From positions 2,063,792 to 2,127,791 of the forward strand of contig NZ_LT575472.1 of the NCBI RefSeq assembly GCF_900086595.1: DNA of 64,000 nt, given 5' to 3'. Origin of the DNA: Clostridium nigeriense (lineage in GTDB: Bacteria; Bacillota; Clostridia; Clostridiales; Clostridiaceae). Below are positions 16,243 through 26,082 of the stretch, in pieces. The number at the start of each line of letters is the position of its first letter. Positions within the stretch are counted from its first letter, which is position 1. A program made the position numbers and the translations under genes. A model generated the notes under the pieces. That model saw only the letters and a list, made by a program, of their open reading frames with translations. It had not been told where the DNA came from and did no database searches.

Positions 16243-17178
16243 GTGTTAGATTTACTTGTTTATTTAGACGAGTTACTAATAAAGAATTTAAGTTCGTTAG
16301 CTTTAAATGGATATATTGATATAAGAACATATAGAAGGATAAGAGATACTACAATAGGTGGAAATGCTAGAGTAAGTGATAGAAGTTCAAATGGATTAGA
16401 TTATAAAAATCAAAAGGATAAGATTTCAGGATATAAAAGCAAACATAATACATGTGAAGAGCATTATCAAAATGGTGGAGAAAGAAGTTTAGGATTTGAA
16501 GGAAGAGATTTTGACAGAAGAGAACAAGAAATAAAAAAAATTAGAACAGTTTTTACACTTCACAATGATTTGATAAGTAATATGTACACAAATAATAATG
16601 TTATAAATGCTATTGATTTTAAATCAATAGAAGAACATAATATAAAAGTAGGAGATTATGTAGAAATAAGTGGTTGTGTTCAAGAAACATCAATTCCATT
16701 ATATATTGATACTTTAATTGAAAGTATTAATTGTTATGGTATTGATTTTTTAAACACTTTTTTAGATAAAGGAAAATTTAAAGGACTAGATTTTGGTATA
16801 ATTTCAAGACTTTTAGAAGGTTTAAGAAGTAAAATTACTAGGAATGGAACTGGTGATTTAGTTTTAAAGACTAAGGATACATCATTATTATTAGCTATAA
16901 ATGAAAACAACTTTATTAATAATGGATACAATACTTTTGATTTTGTACAATGTTCTTGTAAAATATTTGGTAAGGTTATGATGATAAAGAAAGATAATGA
17001 AAATTGTATAAGTCTTTTAAGAAAATCTTCACAAGAAGATTATTATCAAAAAGTTTTAGAATCTATAGATCCATATTTAGAATTATTAAGAAAAAATAAT
17101 ATTATATTACCTAAAAAACCAGAATGTAATATAAAAGGAAAAATGATAATGATATTGCCAATTAGCATATGTATATAA
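16243..17178 (+). CDS. DUF6414-like protein (GTG start)
   Basis: This 311-residue protein starts VYLDELLIKNLSSL, followed by a Gly/Arg-rich variable region and a regular domain (about 95-280). That arrangement resembles DUF6414 family proteins, which begin with a YLDE-type motif and an early low-complexity segment. The GTG at 16243 is the only good start, 5 bases after AGGAGGA. No catalytic motif, signal peptide or membrane helix is visible. The final hydrophobic stretch MIMILPISICI is unusual for a soluble protein. Family assignment is from memory of the pattern and is tentative. Confidence 0.55.
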   Translation: MLDLLVYLDELLIKNLSSLALNGYIDIRTYRRIRDTTIGGNARVSDRSSNGLDYKNQKDKISGYKSKHNTCEEHYQNGGERSLGFEGRDFDRREQEIKKIRTVFTLHNDLISNMYTNNNVINAIDFKSIEEHNIKVGDYVEISGCVQETSIPLYIDTLIESINCYGIDFLNTFLDKGKFKGLDFGIISRLLEGLRSKITRNGTGDLVLKTKDTSLLLAINENNFINNGYNTFDFVQCSCKIFGKVMMIKKDNENCISLLRKSSQEDYYQKVLESIDPYLELLRKNNIILPKKPECNIKGKMIMILPISICI

Positions 17179-17278
17179 ATTTACATATGCTTTAATTTTT
17201 TATAGAAAGAATCTTCGTATTGTTGTATAATTAATATTTAATGAGTTAACTTTAAGAATAGAGAAAAGAGGCAAAGAT

Positions 17279-18787
17279 ATGGAAATTGGATTCGATCATA
17301 AGAAATACTTAGAGGAACAATCTAAATATATTTTAGAGAGAGTAAATAATTATGACAAATTGTATTTAGAATTCGGTGGAAAATTAATGTTTGATTTACA
17401 TGCAAAAAGAGTTCTACCAGGATTTGATGAGAATGCAAAAATAAAATTACTTCAAAAATTAAAGGAAAAAGTTGAAGTTGTTATATGTGTATATGCAGGT
17501 GACATAGAAAGAAATAAAATAAGAGGCGATTTTGGTATTACATATGATTTAGAAGTATTAAGGTTAATTGATGATTTAAGATCTTATGAATTAGATGTTA
17601 ATAGTGTTGTTATTACTAGATATGATGGACAACCGGCTACTACTGTTTTTATTAATAAACTAGAAAGAAGAGGAATTAAGGTTTATAAACATAAAGCAAC
17701 TATGGGATATCCAACAGATGTTGATACAATTGTTAGTGATAAAGGATATGGTCAAAATCCATATATTGAAACTTCTAAACCAATAGTTGTAGTTACAGCA
17801 CCTGGTCCAGGTAGTGGTAAATTAGCTACATGCTTAAGCCAATTATATCATGAAAATAAAAGAGGAAATATAGCAGGTTATTCTAAATTTGAGACCTTCC
17901 CTGTATGGAATGTTCCATTAAAACATCCATTAAACATAGCATATGAAGCAGCTACAGTGGACTTAAAAGACGTAAATATGATAGATTCATTCCACTTTGA
18001 TGCATATAATAAGGTTGCTGTTAATTATAATAGAGATATAGAAAGCTTTCCTGTTTTAAAAAGAATAATTGAGAAAATTACAGGTAAAGAATCCATTTAT
18101 AAATCACCTACAGATATGGGGGTTAATAGAGTTGGATTTGGAATAGTTAATGATAGTGTTGTTAAAGAAGCTTCTAATCAAGAAATAATAAGAAGATATT
18201 TTAAAACAATATGTGAGTATAAAAAAGGATATGTAGATAAAGAAGTGGCAGATAGAGCCAAGTTAATAATGGAGGAATTAAATCTTAAGGAAAGCGATAG
18301 AAGTGTTGTACTTCCTGCAAGAGAATATTCTTTAAAGAAAAAAAATGAAAATAACAAGAGTGAAATTCCTTCAGTAGTAGCATTACAACTTGAAGATGGT
18401 ACAATAATTACTGGAAGAGGATCTGATATTATGGATGCTCCAGCTGCTGTAATTTTAAATTCTATTAAGCATTTTGCTAATATATCAGATGATATACATT
18501 TAATATCTCCTGTCATATTAGAACCAATACAAAATTTAAAATTTAAAACATTAGGGATAAAAAATACAGTTTTAAATTGTGAAGAAATATTAATTGCATT
18601 AAGTATATGTGCAGCTACAAACCCTACAGCTCAAGTTGCATTAAATAAGTTATCACAATTAAAAGGATGCCAAGCTCACTCAACAACCATAATATCTCAT
18701 AATGATGAACAAACTTTTAGAAGATTAGAAATAGATATTACCTGCGATCCAGAATATCAAAGCGAAAATTTATATTACAATAATTAG
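17279..18787 (+). CDS. DUF1846 family protein
   Basis: This 502-residue protein matches the DUF1846 family closely in length and motifs: [16 protein letters not shown] at the start, [12 protein letters not shown] near 45, and [19 protein letters not shown] near 180, which looks like a phosphate-binding loop. The C-terminus has [25 protein letters not shown]. Family members are cytosolic, and structures show an N-terminal P-loop-like domain and a C-terminal alpha/beta domain. The reaction is unknown. It appears to be monocistronic, ending in a clear terminator. Confidence 0.88.
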   Translation: MEIGFDHKKYLEEQSKYILERVNNYDKLYLEFGGKLMFDLHAKRVLPGFDENAKIKLLQKLKEKVEVVICVYAGDIERNKIRGDFGITYDLEVLRLIDDLRSYELDVNSVVITRYDGQPATTVFINKLERRGIKVYKHKATMGYPTDVDTIVSDKGYGQNPYIETSKPIVVVTAPGPGSGKLATCLSQLYHENKRGNIAGYSKFETFPVWNVPLKHPLNIAYEAATVDLKDVNMIDSFHFDAYNKVAVNYNRDIESFPVLKRIIEKITGKESIYKSPTDMGVNRVGFGIVNDSVVKEASNQEIIRRYFKTICEYKKGYVDKEVADRAKLIMEELNLKESDRSVVLPAREYSLKKKNENNKSEIPSVVALQLEDGTIITGRGSDIMDAPAAVILNSIKHFANISDDIHLISPVILEPIQNLKFKTLGIKNTVLNCEEILIALSICAATNPTAQVALNKLSQLKGCQAHSTTIISHNDEQTFRRLEIDITCDPEYQSENLYYNN

Positions 18788-18794
18788 TTTATGA

Positions 18795-18832
18795 AATCTC
18801 CTAGTTTTCACTAGGAGATTATTATTTTAACT
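18795..18832 (+). terminator. Terminator after the DUF1846 gene
   Basis: AATCTCCTAG (18795-18804) pairs with CTAGGAGATT (18811-18820) around TTTTCA, followed by a T-rich tract. Confidence 0.85.
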
Positions 18833-18892
18833 TTTTTAATTTAAAATTGTTTTTTTGGAAATACTACTCTTAAGAAAAGAGGAGGTTTTTCG

Positions 18893-20557
18893 ATGGAGAA
18901 AGATATATTTGTAAAAGTTATTCCTTTAGGTGGAGTTGGAGAAATAGGGAAAAATATTACGGCTATTGAAACTAAAAAAGAAATTTTAGTTATAGATTGT
19001 GGAATTGCTTTCCCAGACGAAGAAATGTATGGTGTAGATCTAATAATTCCAGATATATCATATTTAAAAGAGAATAGTGAAAAGGTTAAAGGTTTCTTTA
19101 TAACTCATGGTCATGAAGATCATATAGGAGCTATACCTTATATATTAAAACAGATAAATGTTCCTATATATGGAACTAAGTTAGCTTTAGCTATAATAGA
19201 AAATAAACTCAAAGAACATGGATTAGAAGATACAACTAAATTAATTAGTGTTAATCCAGGCTCCAAGGTAGACTTTCTAGAAAATAGTGTTGAGTTTATT
19301 CAAAGTACCCATAGTATAGCAGAATCTTGTTGTTTATCAATAAAAACGCCTTTAGGAACAATTTTTCATACAGGAGATTTTAAAATAGATTTAACGCCTA
19401 TAGATAACAAAGTGATTGATATAGATAGGATTTCAACTATTGGTAAAGAGGGAGTACTATTACTTATGGCGGATAGTACTAATGTTGAAAGAAATGGATA
19501 CACAATGTCGGAAAAATCTATAGGAAATACATTTAATAGGATATTTAGGAAAGCTAAAGGAAGAATTATAGTAGCTACCTTTGCATCTAATATTCATAGA
19601 ATGCAACAAATTGTAAATGCATCATTAGAAAATAATAGGAAGGTATCTTTTTCAGGGAGAAGTATGGAGAGTATTTCTAAGCTATCTTTAGAGTTGGGAT
19701 ACTTGCATATTCCAGAAGATATGATAGTAGAAATTGATGATATAAATAATTACAGAAATGAAAATATAACAATAGTAACAACTGGCAGCCAAGGTGAGCC
19801 AATGGCAGCCTTAGCTAGGATCGCTTTTGGTAATCATCGAAAAATTAAAATTGAAAAAGATGATTTGTTCATAATTTCAGCATCTCCAATTCCAGGAAAT
19901 GATAAACTAATATCAAAGGTAATTAATGAGTTGTTTAAAAAAGGGGTAGACGTAATATACGAAGATTTAGAGGAAGTTCATGTTTCAGGTCATGCATATA
20001 GAGAAGAATTAAAATTAATGCATAGATTAATAAACCCTATATATTTTATGCCTGTACATGGTGAATATAGACATTTAAAACATCATAAAGATTTAGCTAT
20101 TGAACTTGGAATGGAGCAAAAAGATATTTTTATATTAGATAGAGGAGATATTTTAGAAATAAATACCGATGAAGCTAAAGTTAATGGTAAAGTTCAATCA
20201 GGAACTGTTTTAGTAGATGGTTTAGGTGTAGGGGATGTCGGAACCTTAGTCCTAAGAGATAGAAAGCATTTGGCACAGGATGGATTAGTAAATATTGTAG
20301 TAACTATTGAAAAAGAAAGTTATAGTATAATAGCTGGACCAGATATTATAACAAGAGGTTTTGTTTATGTAAAAGAATCGGAAGAACTAATAAACGAATT
20401 AAAAGAAATTGCGGAAGAAGAATTACAAAATTGTTTAGATAACAAAATACTTGAATGGTATTTAATAAAAGCTAATATTAAAAAGGCTTTAGAAAGATAT
20501 ATTTATGATAAAACAAAAAGGCGACCAACAATTATACCAATAATTATGGAAATTTAA
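18893..20557 (+). CDS. rnjA: Ribonuclease J
   Basis: This 554-residue metallo-beta-lactamase/beta-CASP nuclease has the zinc motif H72-G-H74-E-D76-H77, the later HTGDFK and HVSGHA motifs, and a C-terminal domain rich in basic residues. RNase J combines endonuclease and 5'-3' exonuclease activity and is central to mRNA turnover and rRNA maturation in Firmicutes lacking RNase E. AGAGGAGGT lies 6 bases before the ATG. Whether it is J1 or J2 cannot be told from one copy, though intact metal ligands favour an active J1-type enzyme. Confidence 0.92.
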   Translation: MEKDIFVKVIPLGGVGEIGKNITAIETKKEILVIDCGIAFPDEEMYGVDLIIPDISYLKENSEKVKGFFITHGHEDHIGAIPYILKQINVPIYGTKLALAIIENKLKEHGLEDTTKLISVNPGSKVDFLENSVEFIQSTHSIAESCCLSIKTPLGTIFHTGDFKIDLTPIDNKVIDIDRISTIGKEGVLLLMADSTNVERNGYTMSEKSIGNTFNRIFRKAKGRIIVATFASNIHRMQQIVNASLENNRKVSFSGRSMESISKLSLELGYLHIPEDMIVEIDDINNYRNENITIVTTGSQGEPMAALARIAFGNHRKIKIEKDDLFIISASPIPGNDKLISKVINELFKKGVDVIYEDLEEVHVSGHAYREELKLMHRLINPIYFMPVHGEYRHLKHHKDLAIELGMEQKDIFILDRGDILEINTDEAKVNGKVQSGTVLVDGLGVGDVGTLVLRDRKHLAQDGLVNIVVTIEKESYSIIAGPDIITRGFVYVKESEELINELKEIAEEELQNCLDNKILEWYLIKANIKKALERYIYDKTKRRPTIIPIIMEI

Positions 20558-20604
20558 CTAAAATGTTATATAATATATATTAAAAAAGAAAATGGAGGGG
20601 TTTT

Positions 20605-21333
20605 ATGAAAAACGTAGCAGCATTTTTTGATATTGATGGAACAATATATAGAGAAGGTCTAATTACCGAAGTTTTTAAAAAGATTATAAAATATGAATTA
20701 GTAAGCGAGAATAAATGGTATAGAGATGTTAGACCGGCCTATCTAAAATGGGATAAGAGGCAAGGAGATTATGATACTTATTTACTTAAAATGGTTGATA
20801 TTTATACAGAAGCTATAAAAGGTCTTGATAAGTTCCATATAGATTATATAGCTAAAAAAGTAATAGAGCAAAAGGGAGATCGAGTTTATACTTTTAGTAG
20901 AGAAAGAATTAAATGGCATAAAGAACAAGGACATATAGTTATTGCAATTTCAGGTTCTCCTAGTGAATTAGTTAATGAAATGTCTAAAAAATATAATATG
21001 GATGACTTTAAAGGTACAGTATATAAGTTAGATGAAGAAAATAAATATAGCGGAGAAGTAATTCCAATGTGGGATCATGAAAGTAAATTATCTGCAATTA
21101 AAGAATTTGAAAGTAAATATAATATAGATTTAAGCAAAAGCTATGCATATGGTGATACCTCAGGGGATATAAGTATGTTTCAATCAGTCGGAATACCTTA
21201 CGCTATCAATCCAACTAAGGAATTATTAGATAAAGTCATGAAAGATAAGGACATAAGAGAAAAAATAAAGGTTATAGTTGAACGTAAAGATGTAACATAT
21301 AGTTTAAATGTTGATTGTATAGATTTAATTTAA
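20605..21333 (+). CDS. HAD-superfamily hydrolase, subclass IB
   Basis: This 242-residue phosphatase has motif I FFDIDGT (nucleophile D9, acid/base D11), motif II serine in AISGSPSE near residue 115, and motif III/IV in YGDTSGDISMF near 190. The helical cap between motifs I and II and the SerB-like pattern place it in HAD-IB. It should dephosphorylate a small phospho-metabolite; the substrate cannot be read. It begins 47 bases after RNase J with a strong GGAGGGG site and may be co-transcribed. Confidence 0.82.
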   Translation: MKNVAAFFDIDGTIYREGLITEVFKKIIKYELVSENKWYRDVRPAYLKWDKRQGDYDTYLLKMVDIYTEAIKGLDKFHIDYIAKKVIEQKGDRVYTFSRERIKWHKEQGHIVIAISGSPSELVNEMSKKYNMDDFKGTVYKLDEENKYSGEVIPMWDHESKLSAIKEFESKYNIDLSKSYAYGDTSGDISMFQSVGIPYAINPTKELLDKVMKDKDIREKIKVIVERKDVTYSLNVDCIDLI

Positions 21334-21407
21334 AATAGACAATATACTTCTTAGGTTATATAATATTAAAGAAATATTAGATTTAATATTATTTTAAGGA
21401 GAAGATT

Positions 21408-21917
21408 ATGTTAACTATAGAGGATAAAATACTAGAAGAAAAAATTAAGCAGTTAAAAAAAGCAATTGAAATAGTAGGAGGAAAAAGTTTCCTTGATGAA
21501 TTTAAAAATATTGAAGATTTAGCTAACTATATTCTAAAGAATTCTTTTAAAGGTGATAAAATAATATTTGAAATAATGGATAATGAATATTCAATTGAAG
21601 ACTTAATGAAGATAAAATTAGATTATGAAAAGAATTATATTAAAAATAAAAAAATATATATAGAAAAGATCACATATAAAATTAAGGAATATAATACTTA
21701 CTTAGATTCTTTAATTAGAAAATATAGGAAAAATGGTGGCGTTGAAGAGTTTAGAAGTATAAAAGAAGAAATAAATTTAAGGTATTCTAAAGATATAAAT
21801 TCATTTTTACTATATAAAATAAATACTAATAATTTATGTAATGAAAATATATATGGAGAATATTTAAAATCAAAAAAAGAAGATTTTATAAATTCTATAA
21901 TATGTAATATAGTTTAG
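21408..21917 (+). CDS. Hypothetical helical protein (169 aa)
   Basis: A 169-residue, Lys/Glu/Asn-rich, mostly helical protein. Residues about 65-110 (KIKLDYEKNYIKNKKIYIEKITYKIKEY) may form a coiled coil. There is no signal peptide or membrane segment. AAGGAGAAG precedes the ATG. It lies between the HAD gene and a small basic protein in the same direction. No family recognised. Confidence 0.65.
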   Translation: MLTIEDKILEEKIKQLKKAIEIVGGKSFLDEFKNIEDLANYILKNSFKGDKIIFEIMDNEYSIEDLMKIKLDYEKNYIKNKKIYIEKITYKIKEYNTYLDSLIRKYRKNGGVEEFRSIKEEINLRYSKDINSFLLYKINTNNLCNENIYGEYLKSKKEDFINSIICNIV

Positions 21918-21978
21918 ATAATAAAATAATCTCTTAAGGGAAAAATAATATTGAAGTACAACCTTAGGAGGTAGTAAT

Positions 21979-22134
21979 ATGAAAAATAAATTAATGAGGA
22001 AAATGAAAAGAACTTTTAAAAAGAATAAAGCAAAAGGTATGCTTTTATTTGAAATGGCTGATGATTTCATGGATATTATTCAAAATGCCAAAATATATAA
22101 AAAGATGAATAAAAAAAGAAAAAGACTAAGATAA
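21979..22134 (+). CDS. Small basic protein (51 aa)
   Basis: This short frame has a strong AGGAGGT site 5 bases before its ATG. It encodes 51 residues beginning MKNKLMRKMKRTF and ending KKRKRLR, with an acidic-hydrophobic middle (MLLFEMADDFMDII). About a third of residues are Lys or Arg. It ends just before a strong terminator that would close the transcript. The RBS, spacing and terminator support a real gene. A nucleic-acid-binding or ribosome-associated role is possible but unproven. Confidence 0.6.
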   Translation: MKNKLMRKMKRTFKKNKAKGMLLFEMADDFMDIIQNAKIYKKMNKKRKRLR

Positions 22135-22138
22135 TAGT

Positions 22139-22175
22139 AAAACTGGCTTAAGCTAATGGCTTAAGCCAGTTTTTT
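22139..22175. terminator. Bidirectional terminator between the small basic gene and ilvA
   Basis: AAAACTGGCTTAAGC (22139-22153) pairs perfectly with GCTTAAGCCAGTTTT (22159-22173), with T-runs on both strands. It abuts the convergent threonine dehydratase stop. Confidence 0.92.
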
Positions 22176-23373
22176 AATACATTTGAATAATTTTGAAACC
22201 TTTTTTATTAAATGTTGATTTAATTAAATCTATATGCTCAGTTCCATTAGTTTCAACTGTTACTTCTAACAAAACATTTTTTAATCTATTTGCCGCTTTA
22301 AACTGATTATGTTCAAGTTGAACCACATTTGCATTGACTTCAGATAATATTTTAGAGATTTCTTGTAATTGGCCTGGGGTATCAGGCAATTCAACTGAAA
22401 AGCAAAATAATCTTCCTCTTTCAACTAATCCATCACTTATTAATGATGAAATAGTTAACATATCGATATTTCCACCACTTATAATAGAAACTACTTTTTT
22501 ACCATAAAGGTTTAATTTTTTTAAGGCTGCTAAGGAAGCAGCACCAGAAGCCTCAGCTAATAACTTATGCTTTTCGCAAAGAATTAAAAAAGCTTCAGCT
22601 ATTTCTTTATCTGAAACAGTTACTATATCATCAACATATTCTCTTATTATATTATAAGTTAATTCTCCTGGACATTTTACTGCAATTCCATCAGCTATTG
22701 TATTTACTGAATTTAGAGATATTAATTTTTTGTTTTTAAAACTTTTTTCCATAGCATTAGCGCCTTCAGCTTGTACACCTATTATTTTTATATTAGGATT
22801 TAATTCTTTAGCAGCTAAGGATATACCACTAATTAATCCCCCGCCACCAATAGGGCAAATTATAACATCTACATCAGTAATTTCCTCTAAAATTTCAAGT
22901 GCGATAGTACCTTGTCCATAAATGACATTTATATCATTAAAAGGATGAATAAACACAGAATTATATTCACTTTCAATTGATTTAGCTTTTAGAAAAGCAT
23001 CATCATAACATGTACCATGTAAAACAACACTTCCTCCAAATTCTTTTGTTGATTGGATTTTTAAATAAGGGGTGTTTTTTGGCATAACTATAGTTGAATT
23101 AACACCAAAAAGAGTAGCTGCATATGCAACTCCTTGTGCATGATTACCTGCTGAAGAACAAACAACCCCTTTTAACTTCTCTTCATCAGTTAATGTTCTA
23201 ATTTTATTAAGAGCCCCTCTAATTTTATATGCTCCTGTAATTTGTAAATTTTCACATTTCATATATACAGAGCAATTGTTCATTTTAGAAAAAATTGGAC
23301 TATGTAAAATTGGAGTTTTATTAATAATATCTTTTATATTTTCTCTTGTTCTTTTAATTTCATTTAAATGCAT
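22174..23373 (-). CDS. ilvA: Threonine ammonia-lyase with ACT domain
   Basis: This 399-residue PLP enzyme deaminates L-threonine to 2-oxobutanoate and ammonia. The PLP lysine is K50 in GAYKIRGA. The substrate loop SSAGNHAQG lies near 73-81 and the phosphate-binding GGGGLISG near 176-183. A single ACT domain occupies about 325-399. The length and one short ACT domain match the TdcB-like/clostridial catabolic type rather than the E. coli biosynthetic IlvA with its two-ACT-like domain. No branched-chain biosynthesis genes or T-box leader are nearby, so a fermentative or 2-oxobutanoate-supplying role is possible. Confidence 0.9.
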   Translation of the reverse strand: MHLNEIKRTRENIKDIINKTPILHSPIFSKMNNCSVYMKCENLQITGAYKIRGALNKIRTLTDEEKLKGVVCSSAGNHAQGVAYAATLFGVNSTIVMPKNTPYLKIQSTKEFGGSVVLHGTCYDDAFLKAKSIESEYNSVFIHPFNDINVIYGQGTIALEILEEITDVDVIICPIGGGGLISGISLAAKELNPNIKIIGVQAEGANAMEKSFKNKKLISLNSVNTIADGIAVKCPGELTYNIIREYVDDIVTVSDKEIAEAFLILCEKHKLLAEASGAASLAALKKLNLYGKKVVSIISGGNIDMLTISSLISDGLVERGRLFCFSVELPDTPGQLQEISKILSEVNANVVQLEHNQFKAANRLKNVLLEVTVETNGTEHIDLIKSTFNKKGFKIIQMY

Positions 23374-23512
23374 ATGTTTCCACTCCTAGTAATTTTTGTA
23401 GTTAATATTATATCACTGCTTAATAAATATGTGAAGATTTTAAATTTTAAAAAAGTATAATTTATTTTAAATAATACAACAATAACTATATAAGTAAGAA
23501 AGGAGAGATAAA

Positions 23513-23674
23513 ATGGATAAATCATTAATTGATTTAAGCAATATTGGTAACTTTACTAAAATTGCAGTTAAAAATTTTGAAAACAACATAGTTAATAAAA
23601 CTGATTATTTAGAAAGTGTAAAAAGAAATAAACTTGGAAATGAATATGATTTTAAGGAGGATAAATATGAATAA
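23513..23674 (+). CDS. Small hypothetical protein (53 aa) overlapping the SDR gene
   Basis: A 53-residue frame begins at an ATG 7 bases after AAGGAGAG. It encodes MDKSLIDLSNIGNFTKIAVK followed by a polar region, and overlaps the SDR start by 8 bases, which implies translational coupling. The SDR ribosome binding site lies inside its last codons. No motif is recognised. It is too short for usual gene-length thresholds but is well placed as a leader gene. Confidence 0.5.
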   Translation: MDKSLIDLSNIGNFTKIAVKNFENNIVNKTDYLESVKRNKLGNEYDFKEDKYE

Positions 23675-24530
23675 TAATTTTCCTAAAACTTTTCCTGTTC
23701 AACATCAAAATGTACAACCTGGAATAGAAGAAAATATGACCCCAAAACCTATTTATAAAAATGATGATAATATTAGTGGAAAGAAACTTAAAGATAAAGT
23801 TGCAGTAATAACCGGTGGAGATAGTGGAATTGGAAGAGCTGTTGCTATAGCTTTTGCAAAAGAAGGAGCTAAAATAGCAATTATTTATTTGAATGAGCAT
23901 GAGGATGCAGAAACTACAAAAAAAGAAATTGAATCTATAGGTGGAGAATGTATTTTAATAAGTGGAGATATTGGAAATGAAGAATTTTGCATTTCATCAA
24001 TTAACTCTATAAAAAGTAAGTTTAATAAAATAAACATAATAGTAAATAATTCAGCTGAACAACATGTTTGTAATAATCTAACAGATATAACAGAACAGCA
24101 GTTAGAAAAGACATTTAGAACTAATGTTTTTGGTGCAGTTTTTATAACTAAAGAAGCATTAAAACATTTATCACAAGGAGATTCTATTATTAATACAACT
24201 TCTATAACAGCTTATAATGGTAATGAAACACTTATAGATTATTCAATGACTAAAGGAGCTCTTACAACTTTTACTCGTTCATTAGCATTAAGTTTAATTA
24301 CTAAGGGGATTAGGGTAAATTCAGTAGCTCCTGGGCCAGTATGGACACCACTTATACCTGCTTCTTTTGATGCAACTAAGGTTTCTATTTTTGGGCAAAG
24401 TAACCCTATGAAAAGGGCAGCTCAACCAGTGGAGATAGCAGATGCTTATGTTTTTCTAGCAAGTGATGGAGCTAGTTTTATTACTGGAGAAACAATACAT
24501 ATTAATGGTGGAGAGTTAGTTAATTCATAG
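23667..24530 (+). CDS. SDR-family oxidoreductase (YghA/YhdF-like)
   Basis: This 287-residue short-chain dehydrogenase carries the NAD(P)-binding TGGDSGIG (49-56), the NNSA motif (127-130), the catalytic Y192-x3-K196 and a C-terminal GETIHINGG. An N-terminal extension of about 40 residues with a TPKPIYK element is typical of the general-stress SDR subgroup (E. coli YghA, B. subtilis YhdF). The frame runs upstream to 23634, but AAGGAGG at 23654-23660 points to the ATG at 23667. The physiological substrate is unknown. Confidence 0.85.
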   Translation: MNNNFPKTFPVQHQNVQPGIEENMTPKPIYKNDDNISGKKLKDKVAVITGGDSGIGRAVAIAFAKEGAKIAIIYLNEHEDAETTKKEIESIGGECILISGDIGNEEFCISSINSIKSKFNKINIIVNNSAEQHVCNNLTDITEQQLEKTFRTNVFGAVFITKEALKHLSQGDSIINTTSITAYNGNETLIDYSMTKGALTTFTRSLALSLITKGIRVNSVAPGPVWTPLIPASFDATKVSIFGQSNPMKRAAQPVEIADAYVFLASDGASFITGETIHINGGELVNS

Positions 24531-24675
24531 AAACAATAATATATTATTGTTGAATCTTTTAAAAGATATAGTTATTTTGCTAAATTAATAAATAATATAG
24601 TAAAATTTACAAATATATGGTAAAATATAGATATTTTCTACGGGTTTTTTAATTTTATGTTTATAGGGGGTAAAA

Positions 24676-26055
24676 ATGAATATTTTAACAAATTGTTGTT
24701 TAAAAAAATCATCTTATATATTAGATAATATAAGTGATTTCTTAGAGTACGAAAATTTAATATCAGATAAGAATATAGCAATAGGTATTTATAATTTTCC
24801 AAGTTTAAATCTGATTAAATATAATAAATATTATTATAACCTATTAAAGAATGTAGAAGTGAATATAAAGAAGTTCAATGATAGTTGTATTTTAGAAATA
24901 AAAAGAAAAGATAGCAAAAATGAATCTTTTTTGTCAATTTTATTAAAATTTACAGATATTAAAGATAAACAAATATTTGATAATATATCTATAGATGGGG
25001 AAAAAAAATATTATAAATGTACCATAACACCAATTTATGAAAAGAATACTTTACAATATATAATAGTTTCTTTCGTAGATAATACAGAAAATATAAAATT
25101 AGATAGAGAAAATAAATTGTTAAAAGCTAAAATTAAGGACTTAGAAAGAAATAATGGATATGTAAATACTTTAGATAATTATTTCATGGATAACAATTTA
25201 CATTCTAGTTTATATAAAAAGAATAATTTAGAAATAATGGATTATTTAATAAAAGTGCAAAGTGAATTAGAACTTAAATTAAAAAATCAAGAAGAGTTTT
25301 TTTCCTTTATCGCTCATGAATTTAAAACACCATTAACTATAATAAATTCATCTATACAATTATTAGAGAGCATATATTCATCAGAATTGTCTAATAACGT
25401 AAAAAAGTATATAGACAAAATAAATATAAGTACGTTACAACAATTAAGATTAGTAAATAACTTGTTAGATATATCTAGAGCAAGTTCAGGATATTTAAAT
25501 ATTAATTTTAGAAATTATGATATTATAAGTGTAACAAGATTAATTAGTGAATCAGTAAAAAGCTTTGCTTTAAGAAAAAATGTTAATTTAGAATTCATAT
25601 GTGATATTAAAGAAAAAATAATAGCAATAGATGATGAGAAGTATGAAAGAATATTACTTAACTTATTATCTAATGCTATCAAATTTACCCCACAGAATAA
25701 ATCTGTAAAGGTTATTATAGAAGATAAGGATACATTTATTAATATTTATGTTAAAGATGAAGGTGTTGGCATTCCTAAAAATAAACAAGAAGAAATTTTT
25801 CACAGATTTGTGCAAGTAAACAATGATTTAACAAGAAAATCTGAAGGTACAGGCATTGGTTTGTGTTTAGTTAAATTACTTGTTGAGGCTATAGGTGGAA
25901 AAATAAATCTTAAAAGTACAGTTGGAAAAGGAAGTACTTTCATTATAGAATTACCTAATAAAAGAATGGAAAACAAAAACGTAGATATGAATCTTATGGA
26001 TAATAGACTTGTCCAAACGTTGAATATGGAATTTTCAAACATATATTTTGAATAG
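24676..26055 (+). CDS. Cytosolic sensor histidine kinase (orphan)
   Basis: This 459-residue kinase has no membrane segment. Residues about 30-140 look like a PAS-type sensor. A coiled linker (about 140-205) leads to the HisKA domain with phospho-acceptor H214 in FIAHEFKTPL, then HATPase_c with N-box NLLSNAIKFTP (329-339), G1 DEGVGI (361-366) and G2 GTGIGL (391-396). No response regulator gene is adjacent. Soluble orphan kinases in clostridia often phosphorylate Spo0A directly, and this genome encodes Spo0A 24 kb away; that link is inference. AGGGGG precedes the ATG. Confidence 0.85.
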   Translation: MNILTNCCLKKSSYILDNISDFLEYENLISDKNIAIGIYNFPSLNLIKYNKYYYNLLKNVEVNIKKFNDSCILEIKRKDSKNESFLSILLKFTDIKDKQIFDNISIDGEKKYYKCTITPIYEKNTLQYIIVSFVDNTENIKLDRENKLLKAKIKDLERNNGYVNTLDNYFMDNNLHSSLYKKNNLEIMDYLIKVQSELELKLKNQEEFFSFIAHEFKTPLTIINSSIQLLESIYSSELSNNVKKYIDKINISTLQQLRLVNNLLDISRASSGYLNINFRNYDIISVTRLISESVKSFALRKNVNLEFICDIKEKIIAIDDEKYERILLNLLSNAIKFTPQNKSVKVIIEDKDTFINIYVKDEGVGIPKNKQEEIFHRFVQVNNDLTRKSEGTGIGLCLVKLLVEAIGGKINLKSTVGKGSTFIIELPNKRMENKNVDMNLMDNRLVQTLNMEFSNIYFE

Positions 26056-26082
26056 TAAAGATAGATATTTCTATCTTTACTA
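26054..26082. terminator. Terminator between histidine kinase and activator genes
   Basis: AGTAAAGATAG pairs with CTATCTTTACT around ATATTT, followed by ATTTTATTTT. It overlaps the convergent stop codon at 26080-26082. Confidence 0.8.

Noticed and set aside
12797..17178. Lanthipeptide or other RiPP biosynthetic cluster around the Cys-rich peptide
   Set aside because: No LanM/LanB/C, radical SAM, YcaO, protease or transporter gene is nearby, and the peptide lacks a recognisable leader and cleavage site.
23374..23512. T-box leader upstream of threonine dehydratase
   Set aside because: The region is short and AT-rich, with no T-box core (AGGGTGGNACCGCG type) and no stem I pattern.
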